Of a stretch of 64,000 nt of DNA, positions 11,114 through 22,032 are shown one piece after another. A model generated the notes under the pieces. That model searched no databases. It saw nothing but the letters and a program-made list of their open reading frames with translations, and was not told where the DNA came from. Numbering within the stretch: position 1 is the stretch's first letter; every line of letters starts with the position of its first letter. The stretch is from Aristolochia californica (taxonomy: Eukaryota > Streptophyta > Magnoliopsida > Piperales > Aristolochiaceae), in assembly GCA_029961685.1 (NCBI GenBank), contig JARWKL010000012.1, forward strand, positions 19,205,227 through 19,269,226. The letters are read 5' to 3'. The translations under genes and the position numbers were made by a program.

Positions 11114-13945
11114 CTAAAATTTAAAAGTATAGACTGTTGATACAGAGTGCATCTGCGACAAGAAACACAACATTAAGCTCTAAAAAGGCAGCAGAAACAG
11201 TCATGGCATTCAACCATTTAGCACATTGTAAAAAGTAGAACTTACATATAAGGATTTATCAAAACTATCATCTATTCGACCTTCCAAAAGCCATTCAGAA
11301 CCAAAAGTATCACAATCCAGAAGTGCCTTAGAGTTCAAATGTTAGAATCCAGCCTAGGGTTAACTGATAGTAAGAGCAAACAACCTGTTTCAAAAGGTAA
11401 TACTGAAAATTTCATATCAAAACATTAACCAATAATACAACCAAAGACATTTTCTTTTGGAGGGCTTTTTCTATGCCCAGAGATTAGAAGGAAAAAAAAA
11501 AAAAAAAAAACTCACTTTACACTTTTATGGTCATTGAACTCTCTTTCTGAATTAATAGGGGAAAAAGTGATTACCATGTAGCATGGCCCCAATCCAAATC
11601 CAACAAACTTGTGGGGACTTTTGAGTAGCATATGGAGCTTCTCTTCGACAGTGTACAGAACTCAGAAGGAACCATAGATCAAAGCAAGAAAGAGGATGGT
11701 ATCATTTTGTCTCAACAGAATATGGACTCAAAACCAGCTAGGTTACCAGCATCCTTTGATTTCATTTCCACTCTCATACTTTCTAATTTTCTCACTCCAG
11801 GAGTGATTAATGCACTATCAACTTGTTTTCCCATTAAAATGTTGAAGGGTAAAACGGAGAGATTTATTTCAAAAAAAATTAAGGGAATATGAAAATTGAA
11901 ATTCTCAAACTTATGGAAATTTAACTCTATAAACCTGTTGGTTGGACCCAATTCCACCTAGCCAAACTCCAAAAATAATAAACATAATCTTTGTTGCCAT
12001 AAAAATGAAAAGTAAAATCATTCATGATGACTGAACTCTCACTAACAGACAAATGCCTCACCGAGCTCTCCATAAAGCCTAACTCTGGGGTTTTCAAAGA
12101 TCATACCTGGCAATGTATCAAGTCTTAGCAGTCTTTGACCTCAACTCCCAAAGAAACCCCAAGCCCAGAAGGGAGAGACAGTGGCATCAGGGCCACCGAT
12201 AAAAAATTCATCTGGTATACACGGTTCCATTTTGTTATTCAGATTCAATCAACAAAAAGATTCATGCCCTTCTTCATGACCTCAAATAAAAGTGAGACAT
12301 GTTTCCTCAGCCTTGAACGAATGCCACTCAGCATATCAGCTGGTTTTATAGAAGCAAGGCTTCTTGACCCCACTTATATATTTATAATGAGATATTTGAT
12401 ACTTGTAGAACTAAAATGATCATGTGAACTCACATCCCTAAAGCCACTAATGGTCTAACTGAATCTGAACTAATAATGGAGTTTCCTTACTATGTCTTGC
12501 TGTAAGCAACTCCATCCCCAAATGTTAGATGTTGTGTAGGCTTTCACATGTACTTTCCTCTCTTTCTGAGATTATTGTAACCCCTGCAGCATTCTCTTTC
12601 CCTCTTTCATGAAATCTCAATTCTAATAGTTGTTATTGAAAAACACAATCTTAGTAGTCTTCAAGTCCACCAGGTAGGAATAGCAAAGAGGGCATATTCA
12701 GGACACATTTTGGAAAAAGGGTCATTGTTTCATCAATGAAATTCTCAGCAGTTTATCTGGACACCCACTTGACTTCTTAGGTAGCATATGTTGCACATCC
12801 ATATTGAGGGTCATGCAATGCCTTTGAGACGGTTAAAAACTACAGCACATATAAGAAACAAAAATTTAACATACAAAAACCAAATTTCGCACTGACATAA
12901 AAATAGTCCAGCACATAAGTATAACATAAAATATTCTAGTATATCAAAATTAAACAAAAAAAAAAATGCTTTCGAAAAATAAAACATCAAACAGAAAACA
13001 AACATCCAAAATATCAACATTTAATAAAAAACTTCACAGTAACATTCAAAACAGAGAAATGCAATCACTAACAGTAAAACAAACATATGAAGAACATAAA
13101 TTTCAAAAATAGAAAAAAGATGCCAATTAGGAAGGAACAAGATTTGAGGAAATAGAATAAATAGAAAGTTTTTAGTTATAATGATCGAATGACCCTCTAA
13201 ATTGAACCAATTTCAATTAGCTCAAAACATAACTAGTTCTATTCCCCTCAAATCAAACTTAGATCCTTCAGCTTCTTATACACTCTCCAAATAAAATCCT
13301 CTATTTATGATATTCCTTGAAATCAGGTTTCAGGCAGAGTCAGCCCCATCTCCCAACTTAATCCAAGTGTGGACGCTCATTATAATGCCAGCTTTAGGTA
13401 GAATGACTGGTTCAATACAAGCAGTGAAGTGGCTTGATCAGAACCTAACTTCGAGAGGTGGTTAATTAGTGGTAGGGTGTTTATTTGGTTCATCAAAAGC
13501 TTTACATTTCATAAATAAGTATAAAAAATTTAGGTTCAACTCCCAAGGAAAACAGCATGACGAACATCGCTCTCTGCTGTACATATATTCGATACTCAAA
13601 AATTTAATACATATAGCCCAAAACACTTCGAGTCAATCCTATCAAAATCTGTTTCCTAGTTTATAATCAGGGAGACATAAAATATGATAATCTGATGCCT
13701 CTTTATCCAAGAAGCTGGAACACGACCTAGTTGAGGCATTACGAGCAAGCCACATAAAAGAGAAAAAGTGATGGGCGAAACCAGCCGCACAACTGCAAAA
13801 AAATATAAAAAAAAGGATGGAATATAGCTAGCTATCTGAACGAACTTGCAAAAATTGAAATATTGAAGCAACGAGTTCGAATTCTATTTGAAGAAGTGAA
13901 TTGAATAATAGAAAAAGAGAAAACGAAAACCGATCCAAAACTTAC
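11114..13945 (-). other. Inferred 5'-UTR intron of the MSL1 gene
   Basis: About 2.8 kb of AT-rich sequence without recognisable exons or transposon protein remnants. The short frames here (11632-11892, 12135-12419, 12811-13020) show no family resemblance. Confidence 0.45.
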
Positions 13946-14150
13946 ACTAGTTAAAAGATCGAAGAAGGACTTCGCGAGAACTGTACGGCGAAATGAAAGT
14001 GAATATGTTGTTTATAGGTCTGTTTTGGGGAGAAACCGAGAGAAGTACGAGCATAAGAGGTCGACCTCGAGGAGGAGTTTACCGGTGATTCATCGGGTAA
14101 GGAAAGGAAAGATTCGAGACCAAACTTGAGAGAGGCAACACATGGGAGCA
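13946..14150 (-). promoter_or_regulatory. Probable untranslated first exon of the MSL1 gene
   Basis: On the minus strand a GC-richer stretch of about 200 bp ends in the strong donor AGT|GTAAGTTTT (intron starts at 13945). A matching acceptor, 'aaattttag', lies at 11114-11115, 39 bp before the ATG at 11074. This would give a 5'-UTR intron of about 2.83 kb (13945-11114), typical of plant housekeeping genes. Splicing is inferred. The start near 14150 is only a guess from where the composition changes. The intervening 11.1-13.9 kb contains no other gene. Confidence 0.5.
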
Positions 14151-14171
14151 CCTGAAAGTTTCTTCAGTAAA

Positions 14172-17135
14172 GGGGGGGGGGGGGTTAGTCGACGATGACG
14201 TGAAATGAGGTGGAAAATTGAATTGAAGTGAAAAGAAGTGCTTCCACTTCAACTCGTGTTTGGGTGTTAATATAGGGGGGGTTAGTGTACATGACTCAGG
14301 ATATGATATTCAAGCGCATTATGTAGTTCATATCCTGATGTCGTTAGGGGGCGCCAAAATTCATGTCATGTACATGAATATACATGAACCAAGAGTTCAT
14401 GTGTAAAGAGTAACGGGCGGAAAGTGCTTTTCGCCCGATTTTGAGAATCATCCACTTGATTCTCTCGTGCGGGCTCTCTCTGGCTCGACCATCTCTGTTT
14501 TTTTTTTCATTTCGATCGTTTCATTCCCGCACACAGCGACTCTCGTTCCCGCAGCCCTCTGTCGTCTCCGTGAAGCCCAAGCTCTCTACTCGTTCTCTCG
14601 TCTCCGCCGTCTCTCTCCGGTCTCCCTCTCTACTACCGTCGTCTCTCTCCGGTTTTCCCGTAGCCCTCTCTCATTCCGTAGCCCTCTCTCGTCTCCGTTC
14701 CCGCAACCCTCTCTCGTCTTCGCAACCCTCTCTAGTCTCCATTCCTGCAGCCCTCTCTCATTCTCTGCTCCCTCTCTCATTTCCGCAGCCCTCTCTCATT
14801 CCCGCAGAGCACGGGAGGTCGAGCATTTACAGAGCTTCTCGGCCTCCCTCTCTTCTCCCTCTCGGCGTACCGTCGGAGCGCCGCCTCTGTCGGCATTGCC
14901 CGCCGCTGTCGCCGGTCGTTGCCTTTGCCTAGCCGTCCCCCTCACCATCGCCCCGCTGGCTCGCTGCTGAGGAAGACGAAGATGTTTAATTTTTCCTAAG
15001 TTAGGAAAAATTAAACTATCTTCATCAAAATTATTAATTTATAATTTTTATTTATAAATTACTATATTAAAATAGTGATTTAATAGTTATAATTAAAATA
15101 TTGTTAAAATAAATATTTGATAAATTATTTTGGCATAATTATCTGATTGTTATAGTTAATTAAACCAATGGTTTTAAATTTTGTGATAATATATTATTAA
15201 TTAATAATACATAAAATATATTATGTACAAATATATAGTGTGTTAAAGTTATGATTAGATCAATTTTTTCTCTTAAATTATTCATTTTTAGGTTAAAATA
15301 TATCATATGTTATTAATAAATTAATAACTTAATGTATTACTTTTTTATTTATTTATAATGTTATTTATTTATTATTTGTAATTAATCATATACGTATTTC
15401 ATTGGCTCATGTAATTACCATATTAATGTACAATAAAATATCTAATTCAATTAATAAATATATTAGTATATTTAATTATACATTCAATAACTTATTCGTG
15501 TAGTAATAATGGTTGTTTTACCTAATTTGGGGTTTAAGGATTATGTTATAATTAAGTGCACTGTAAAGGTTTAGAAATTCTCTTGTTTTTTATGTTTTTC
15601 TCATGTTGGGGCACTAACACTGGAAACTGTTTTCCAGTGCACATGAAGTCGTCAACACTAACACAAATTATTACCTGATCTTCATGAACATGACATGACA
15701 TGATCTTCATGTTGGACATGACTTGATCTTAAAGAATCCACTTTGGGGCACTAACCCCCCCATAGATGAGTTCAAGTGGTTGGAAAATAGATTCCAGTGT
15801 TAGTGCCCCCAAATGAAAAATATGATATAAAAAAAAGAATAAGTAACATTTTATAATATACTTAAATAGAACATATAATTAAACATATAATTAACAAAAA
15901 TAAGCGTGGTTACTACACTTATAAGTGATTTAACGTGTAGTATTAAAATATATTAATATCCTAATTAATGAATTTTTTTATTATATTACTTAATGATTAT
16001 AATTTATTATAAATTAAAACAATAATTACGGTTTAATTAATTATAACAATTGGATAATTAAACCAATTAATGATTATAGTTTATTATAAATTAATATACT
16101 AATTACGTGTGACTAGAATAAATTATTTAAAATAAATAAAAAAGTTAAAAATAACATAAGTGAATATAATAAATAAATAAATTATTTTATAATAACATAA
16201 GATATAGTTTAACATTAAAACTCACTATTTTAATAAAAAATAAAAAAATATATTAATTTATCAATAACATAATATACATTTTAAATAATATTAATTAATA
16301 ATATATTAACAAAAAATGAAAAACTAATGGTTTAATTAATTGGATAATTAAACCAATTATGACGATGTTTAAGTTTTCCTAAGTTAGGAAAAATTAAACA
16401 TCGTCTTCGTCTTCCTCTGCGGCGGGCATGGCAACGGCAACGGCAGCGGACAACAGCAACGGCGACGGAGGCGACGCTCCGACGGTGCACCGAGAGGGAG
16501 AAAATAGGGAGGCCGAGAGAGAAGAGAAGCCAGGAGGCCGAGGGGCTCTGGCCTCCCATGCTCTGCGACAGAGGTCGAGAGAGGGAGGAAGGAAGGTCGA
16601 CGGGGGCGGGGGGGGGGGGGGGGGGGCGGAAAGAGAGGGAGGCTGAGGGGCTCTGCGACAGAGCCTCCCGTGCTCTGCGATGGAGGTGGGGACAGAGGGA
16701 GGACGACCGACGGGGGTGGGGGCAGAGGGAGGAAAAAATACTTTGCTGAACGATCGCGGAGGGGGGGGGGGGAAGAGAGGGAGGCCGAGGGGCTCTGCGA
16801 CAAAGGTGGGGGCAGAGGGAGGACGGCCGACGGGGGGTGGGGGCAAAGGGAGGAAAAAATACTTTGCTGAACGGTCGGGGAGGGAGCAGAGATCGTCTGG
16901 AGAGGCTGACGAGAGGGAGAGCAGAATAGCGGGGGGGAGGGAAGAAGCAACACGCGTCGCGCGTGGAAAGTTGATGATTCGCAAAATAGGTAGGAAACAG
17001 CTTTCCCCGGTTTTTGCTTGAGCGAATGAAATGGTGTTATCTTACTTCAATTCAAGTCATTCTGGACTAACGCCATAAGTGGAATGAACTAAGTAATGTG
17101 GGGGGAATTCATTCCACTTCATTGTCGACTACCCA

Positions 17136-17163
<28 letters not shown>
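14172..17163 (-). mobile_element. Non-autonomous G-rich-TIR DNA transposon, outer copy, split by a nested relative
   Basis: The left end reads GGGGTTAGTCGACGATGA after a run of G. The right end, read inward on the other strand, is GGGTAGTCGACAATGAAG after a run of about 27 C. They share TAGTCGAC-ATGA-GTG-AATGA, so they form terminal inverted repeats. Taking out the inserted copy (14275-15761) leaves about 1505 bp, nearly the size of that copy (1487 bp). The right portion holds a GC-rich tract (16395-16985) and the palindrome TTTTCCTAAGTTAGGAAAA (16374-16392); both occur in the inner copy in opposite orientation. A partial 120-bp tandem duplication is seen at about 16620-16880. No transposase frame is present. 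No clear target duplication was found for this copy. Confidence 0.7.
14275..15761 (+). mobile_element. Non-autonomous G-rich-TIR DNA transposon, nested inner copy
   Basis: Both ends carry the perfect inverted sequence GGGGGGGTTAGTG (14275-14287 and 15749-15761). The flanks are ATA at 14272-14274 and ATA at 15762-15764, a 3-bp target duplication. Next to the left end is a GC-rich CTCTC tract (14450-14985) in which open frames arise from low complexity only. The palindrome TTTTCCTAAGTTAGGAAAA (14991-15009) and about 600 bp of AT-rich sequence follow. Near the right end 'gtgttagtgcccc'-type sequence is shared with the outer copy across the nesting junction. A 3-bp duplication with G-rich TIRs suggests a Tourist/PIF-Harbinger-like non-autonomous element; that assignment is inference. 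Confidence 0.72.
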
Positions 17164-17166
<3 letters not shown>

Positions 17167-17633
17167 AGGAGTTACTTTATTTACAAGACTATTATTATTT
17201 AATTGAATTTATAAAACATTTTTTATTTTTAAAATAAATAACCAAACTAACATTAATGTATGGAAATCCTAATAAAAAATCAATTCTTAATATTTTAATG
17301 GAATTAGGTATATCTAAGTTTAAATGGACATAGTCACATAGACATCCATGTATGGGATATCTATGTCTTGGAAAAACATAGTGTAACTTAATTAGAGTAT
17401 GATTTCTAATTCACTCTAATTGCGTGTGTGTGCCAATAAGAAAGCATAGGAAAAAAAATATTAAAAGAAAAATTTTCAGCATTTGTGTCATTTTTAGGTA
17501 CAAATTTTTTTTTCTCTTGATTCTTCTTGATTCATCTTACCTTTAAAAATGTTAGAAATTATAGAATATAAGTTTCATATTGCTTCAATAAGAAACTACA
17601 AGAAAAATAAACCTAGAATCATTAGTGTGAATC

Positions 17634-18066
17634 TGTTATGGTCCTGGGGTTAAGTACCTATGTCTTCTGCTCTTAATAGGTCGGTCTTTTGGGTAGTATT
17701 GGCTAGGTGCTTAACATTTGGTATCAGAGTTTTGGCTAGGTCGCGAGTTCCATTCCCAGCAATGGCGCAAAGGCTGGATTTAAATACTGGTAGGTCCAAG
17801 GGAAACACCAGGTAACGGAACCCAGGTTGGGCCAATGTCACTGTGTCGCGCGCAAAGACTGGATTAAAATACAGGTAGGGCCAGGGGAAACACCAGGTAA
17901 TGGAACCCGGGTCGGGCCTATGTCGTTGCGTCGTTGTGGTCATCGGCTCGCGAAGGGAGGATGTGGTGTTATGGGCCACAGTGACCCCCTGGTCCTGGGT
18001 TAAGTACCTATGTCTTCCGCTCCTGACATACCGGTTTTTTGGGTAGTATTGGCTAGGTGCTTAACA
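17634..18066 (+). mobile_element. TRIM element, copy A, with 5-bp target duplication
   Basis: LTRs at 17634-17716 (83 bp) and 17967-18066 (100 bp) begin TGTTATGG and end GCTTAACA. The right LTR has an 18-bp insertion near its start. The primer site TGGTATCAGAG is at 17719-17729, and a polypurine tract (gaagggagg) precedes the right LTR. GAATC flanks both sides (17629-17633 and 18067-18071), a perfect 5-bp target duplication. The interior holds an imperfect 85-bp tandem duplication (17765-17849 and 17850-17934) and no gene. The frame at 17650-17979 on the minus strand is a shadow of it. Copy B of the same family lies in the ORP gene at 40930-41246. Confidence 0.88.
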
Positions 18067-18935
18067 GAATCTTGATAAATTATCTCTTAATTTTACCTTT
18101 ATTTTTAATATTTATAAAAAAATAATATATTTCTAGTATAAATACAAACATCATAACTAATTTTTCTATTGTTTATTATGGTGACGCAAACAGGGAAAAA
18201 AATCTAAGACTAAACGTCTCACTCAGGGTCAATTGTTTGTCGTCGACTTCCTAATATATATTAGTGTCTGGATGTAGACCCAATCTATTCTTTAACTTAA
18301 AATCGATCGATTTAGATGTTTAAGTTTTATTACCCAATCCGCTCTAAAGATGATTATGGGCTGCATAAATAGGAGTTGTTTGATGCTATGGAGGATTACA
18401 ACACTTTTTTGTAGCAAGATAGGTGATAATATACAAGGCATAAAAAAAAATAAAGAATTTCTCAGGAAGAATTTGATACAATTAAGTTTTGCAAATGTAA
18501 TGGTTGTTTTAATGAAGAGAAGTAAACCAAAGATTTCCAACTGGATCACTTGGACAGCTTGGTTTTGGAAAATCCCTGCAAATCACCTGGTATATTTGGT
18601 AAGAACCAGTTTCATTAATGTCCCCAAGTGATTGGCCAGCTCAAGGGATCGGAGCTTAGTTCAGGGGATGCCATCGTCCACAAATGAGAGGCTCTAATGC
18701 GAATGGTTGGGCTACAAAAGCGGGCACGCAGGTCTTCTACAAGAAAGGAGAAACCTTAAGTAGGGTAAGCTCCACCTCTCAATACCAGTCTACCGTTGGC
18801 CGATCTAGCGGAGGTTAGAGGAAAAGGGAAGGGCAGCCTTTCCCCCTAAGGCCCCCTTTCCCCGCTTCTTCTTCTCCCAGTTCTGAAGAAGAAGAACATT
18901 TCCGGAGAAGTCTCTGCTATTGTTGCTCTTCTGTG

Positions 18936-20261
18936 ATGAAGAAGTTGTGCCCTAATTTTGATAGAGAGGATGGCCTTGAAACGGTGCTCGAGGTCCCCAT
19001 CCCGGACGAAATGTTGGCCAACATGGGCAGCAACAACGCCCTCCGGTGGCAGAACATGCGGATGTTGATGAAGTCTCAAGGTACCGATAAGTCGCCGGGA
19101 AATGCAGGCCGCAATGCCGAGTTGCTGCTTCTGCTCAACGTCGTCGGATCGCCTCTCATCCCTCTCCCCATTCAGACTGATCAAGCGCCCACTCGACCCA
19201 TCAAAGACTGCTCCATCGTATATCTCTTTATCATATCTGAGTTCTCGATCTGTAACATTTTGTTGTTCCGTTTTTTTTTTTATTATTATTTTTTTTAGAG
19301 GCTCGATCGTTTTTTCTGTTGCAGGAAGCTTCCACGGCCAAGTACATCATTCAGCAGTACATTGCAGCGACCGGAGGGCCGGCGGCGTTGAACTCGGTGA
19401 ACAGTATGTACGCCATTGGCAAGGTGAAGATGTGCGCGTCGGAGTTTCATATGGGTGATGAGAGTGTGAAGTTGAGGGGTAATGGGGATATAGGAGGGTT
19501 CGTTCTCTGGCAGAAGAACCCGGATCTGTGGTACTTGGAGCTCATCCTGTCGGGGTGCAAGGTAAGCGCTGGGAGCGATGGCAAGGTCGCCTGGAGACAG
19601 TTTGCTTCCCAGCAGTCCCATGCCTCCAGGGGCCCTCCCCGACCTCTGCGACGTTTCTTACAGGTATAGCTTCCTCTTCAACCTCCCCTCACCTGGAGCT
19701 GATAAATTGTGATCATCGTTCATGAATGATGCTTATGCTGTTGCTTTTTTACAGGGTCTGGATCCGAGGTCGACCGCTAACTTGTTTGCAGATGCGCACT
19801 GCATCGGTGAAAAGATCATTAACAACGAGGACTGCTTCATCCTCAAGCTAGATGCAAGCCCTGCAACACTCCAAGCTCGAAGCGGTAGCAGTTTCGAGAT
19901 CATCCACCACACCTTATGGGGCTACTTCAGCCACAGAACAGGATTGTTGATCCAATTCGAGGATTCCCATTTACTAAGAATGAATGGCAAGAGAGGCGAA
20001 AGTGTCTTCTGGGAGAACAGCATGGAATCGGTAATCGAGGACTATCGCTACATTGATGGTATTAAGATCGCTCATAGAGGTAGAACTCAAGTGACATTGT
20101 TTAGATATGGCGAAGGGTCTGCTAATCACAAGCGGAAGATGGAAGAGGTCTGGGAGATCGAAGAAGTTGATTTCAACATTTGGGGTTTGTCCATGGATTG
20201 CTTTTTGCCACCTTCAGACTTGAAGAAGGACCTGGACGGTGGAGAAAATCCCCTTGGTTGA
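18936..20261 (+). CDS. DUF620 family protein
   Basis: Three exons join in frame to 375 aa: 18936-19217, 19325-19663 and 19755-20261 (TGA). Donors are ATC|GTATAT and CAG|GTATAG; acceptors are TTGCAG and TTACAG. The start is the ATG of MKKLCPNFDREDGLETVLEV; the frame is also open one GTG codon upstream, which is not used in plants. This is the plant-specific DUF620 family, whose Arabidopsis members are of similar length. Family blocks seen in order are MGSNNALRWQNM, then LLLLNVVGSPLIPL, then EASTAKYIIQQYIAATGGP, then GGFVLWQKNPDLWYLEL, then TPRPLRRFLQ-like sequence (here PPRPLRRFLQ), then GLDPRSTANLFADAHCIGEK, then EIIHHTLWGYFSHRTGLLIQ, then VEEVDFN-like EIEEVDFNIWGLSMDCFLPP. No catalytic motif or membrane segment is visible, and the biochemical role is unknown. 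The gene looks intact. Confidence 0.93.
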
Positions 20262-21740
20262 TCTCTCCTTCGTATGCTCTTCGGGAAAGAGCTATTTTCG
20301 TCCTAGTTTTGTTTATTTGTGGCGAAGCTAGAAGGAAGATGAACCAGGATGAGTGACAATCCACTGTGTACATACCCATGATTTGGAAAAGAGAACCTCA
20401 TCGAGTGCATTGCACCAAATGGAGAGAAGATTTCTGTTCCAATGGACAGGAGTCTGATCTTGTAATTGATAACAGCCTTTTTGTTCATAAATTTACAACA
20501 TTCCTTGACTAGTGATTGACTGTTCAGTACCCCTTCAATATAATTACGTTCTAAATGGTGATATGGTAAGTGGATTGGATCGAGCAGTTGAACCTGCTGG
20601 TTTAATCCAGCATGATAACTTTCATAAGAGAAACCCCTTTTAGCCAATATAAATTATATGGTTTGGCGTTTCCAATATAATTTAGACTACCATCGATAAA
20701 CCTTTTTTCGACAGCAAGACCAGTGTTAAAATATAGTCGACAATGCTTCGATCGGCAAATATAAACATCAACCCTTAGGGTCTGTTTGGAACCTTTAGAG
20801 AAGAAAAGAAAATAAAAGAAAATGAGAATTCAATAGCTTCACCCAGGAATGGCAGTGCGAAGGCGAAGATGATGGCGATTGATTTGGAAGAAACCATTGC
20901 ACCGAGAAGGGAGGAGCACTGAAATGATTTGTAAACTCGTGCGTTAGAGCTCATTGCCTCCTGAATTCAGCAACAATAACACCAGAATAGACCTAAGGCC
21001 TGTTTTCCGGTGGATGGTAGCAGAAACCACAATCCTCGTTCCAGTCGAGTCCTTGAAGAATGATTCGAACCGAGAAGCAGGAAAAACCCAAGTGATGCCT
21101 GATCTACTCAGCCAGGTTATTCTTCCAAGTCGTAGTATAACAAGGACTGAGAGGAGAAACTTTCGGAGGGGAATTCTCCACCGTCTCATCTAATAATCGC
21201 TTGGTCCTTCTCTTGCTGGAGAAACTTTCGCAACTCTACTGAATCTAGAGACAAGGAATTCGAATATGAGAAGGAAGTGGACCGATGGTAGGAAATTTGT
21301 GATGAGGATCGTCAGCTTGTGGATACTGGTACTAAAATCCATGTAAAAATGCAAATATTTGATGTTTCACAGGATCGAAACTTTCATCTCCTCGGACTCG
21401 GATCTTTATGTTCGTTTTCTACTTTTACTTGGCCTCAGTTAAAGAACTCCATAATGACAAGACGCTCTACTGAACTGAGAGCAAAACCAGTTCCATTAGG
21501 GTAGCCACGGCTACATCAAGTTTGATATTTCTGAGAAGACTCCCTTCTTTGTTCTGGTTGAGAATAAACACGCTAAGGTTGGGGATTCAAGCGACCGATA
21601 GAGCTTATGGATCACAGAAGGATTAACAGTCGAATGTCAGTGACTACTCTAAGAAAATGGAAAAATATATGTATCATTTAAAAAACAAATAATGAAAACT
21701 AACAGGAAGAATCACATCGGAACAAGAGAGTGTTTCGTTG
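20262..21740. other. Downstream region of the DUF620 gene, no further gene recognised
   Basis: The first few hundred bases are probably 3' UTR. GGGTCTGTTTGGAACC at about 20778 resembles the outer end of common plant TIR transposons, but no matching inverted end was found. Short frames at 20954-21193 and 21319-21504 match no family I know. Confidence 0.35.
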
Positions 21741-21775
21741 TCTCCGTAGGATGATAGAGTCAACTCACAGAACCC

Positions 21776-22032
21776 GCTCTGATACCATGTCAAATTTACG
21801 GGAAAGAAAAATAATTTATTGGCTTAATTGTAACTAAGTACAATGAACCTCTATTTAATAGACTAAACAAGAAGAATGAGGTTACAATTAAATTACTCAT
21901 GTCTCAGTTATACCCAAAGTCAAACACTAAAAGATAAGTGTTAAAATAATTAAACAACTAAATAAGAATAAAAAAACTAACAAAACTAAAACACCTTTAC
22001 ATGTGAAACATTCTTCCCATGCTCTCTTTTTT
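21776..22032 (-). mobile_element. Copia-like LTR with primer site, internally deleted
   Basis: The primer-site complement GCTCTGATACCA is at 21776-21787, preceded by 'gagtcaactcaca' as in the copy at 1-506. The LTR starts TGTCAAATTT at 21788 and follows the family sequence ('cctctattta', 'caaacactaaaagat', 'aaaacac'). It then jumps to 'catgtgaaac' and ends without a clean border near 22032. Confidence 0.6.

Noticed and set aside
14441..14970. Open frames of 163 and 167 codons in a Ser/Pro/Leu-rich stretch
   Set aside because: They arise from CTCTC-type low-complexity DNA inside a transposon. Several frames are open at once and the homologous tract at 16384-16984 does not preserve a protein.
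15606..15812. A 207-bp MITE with TTGGGGCACTAACACTGG-like inverted ends and ATG flanks
   Set aside because: The inverted sequence is an internal block of the larger family. It appears as a pair only because two copies are nested in opposite orientation.
16384..16984. Minus-strand frames of 189 and 196 codons, Pro/Ser/Ala-rich
   Set aside because: Same low-complexity GC tract, with tandem duplication and long G runs; no domain and no conserved frame.
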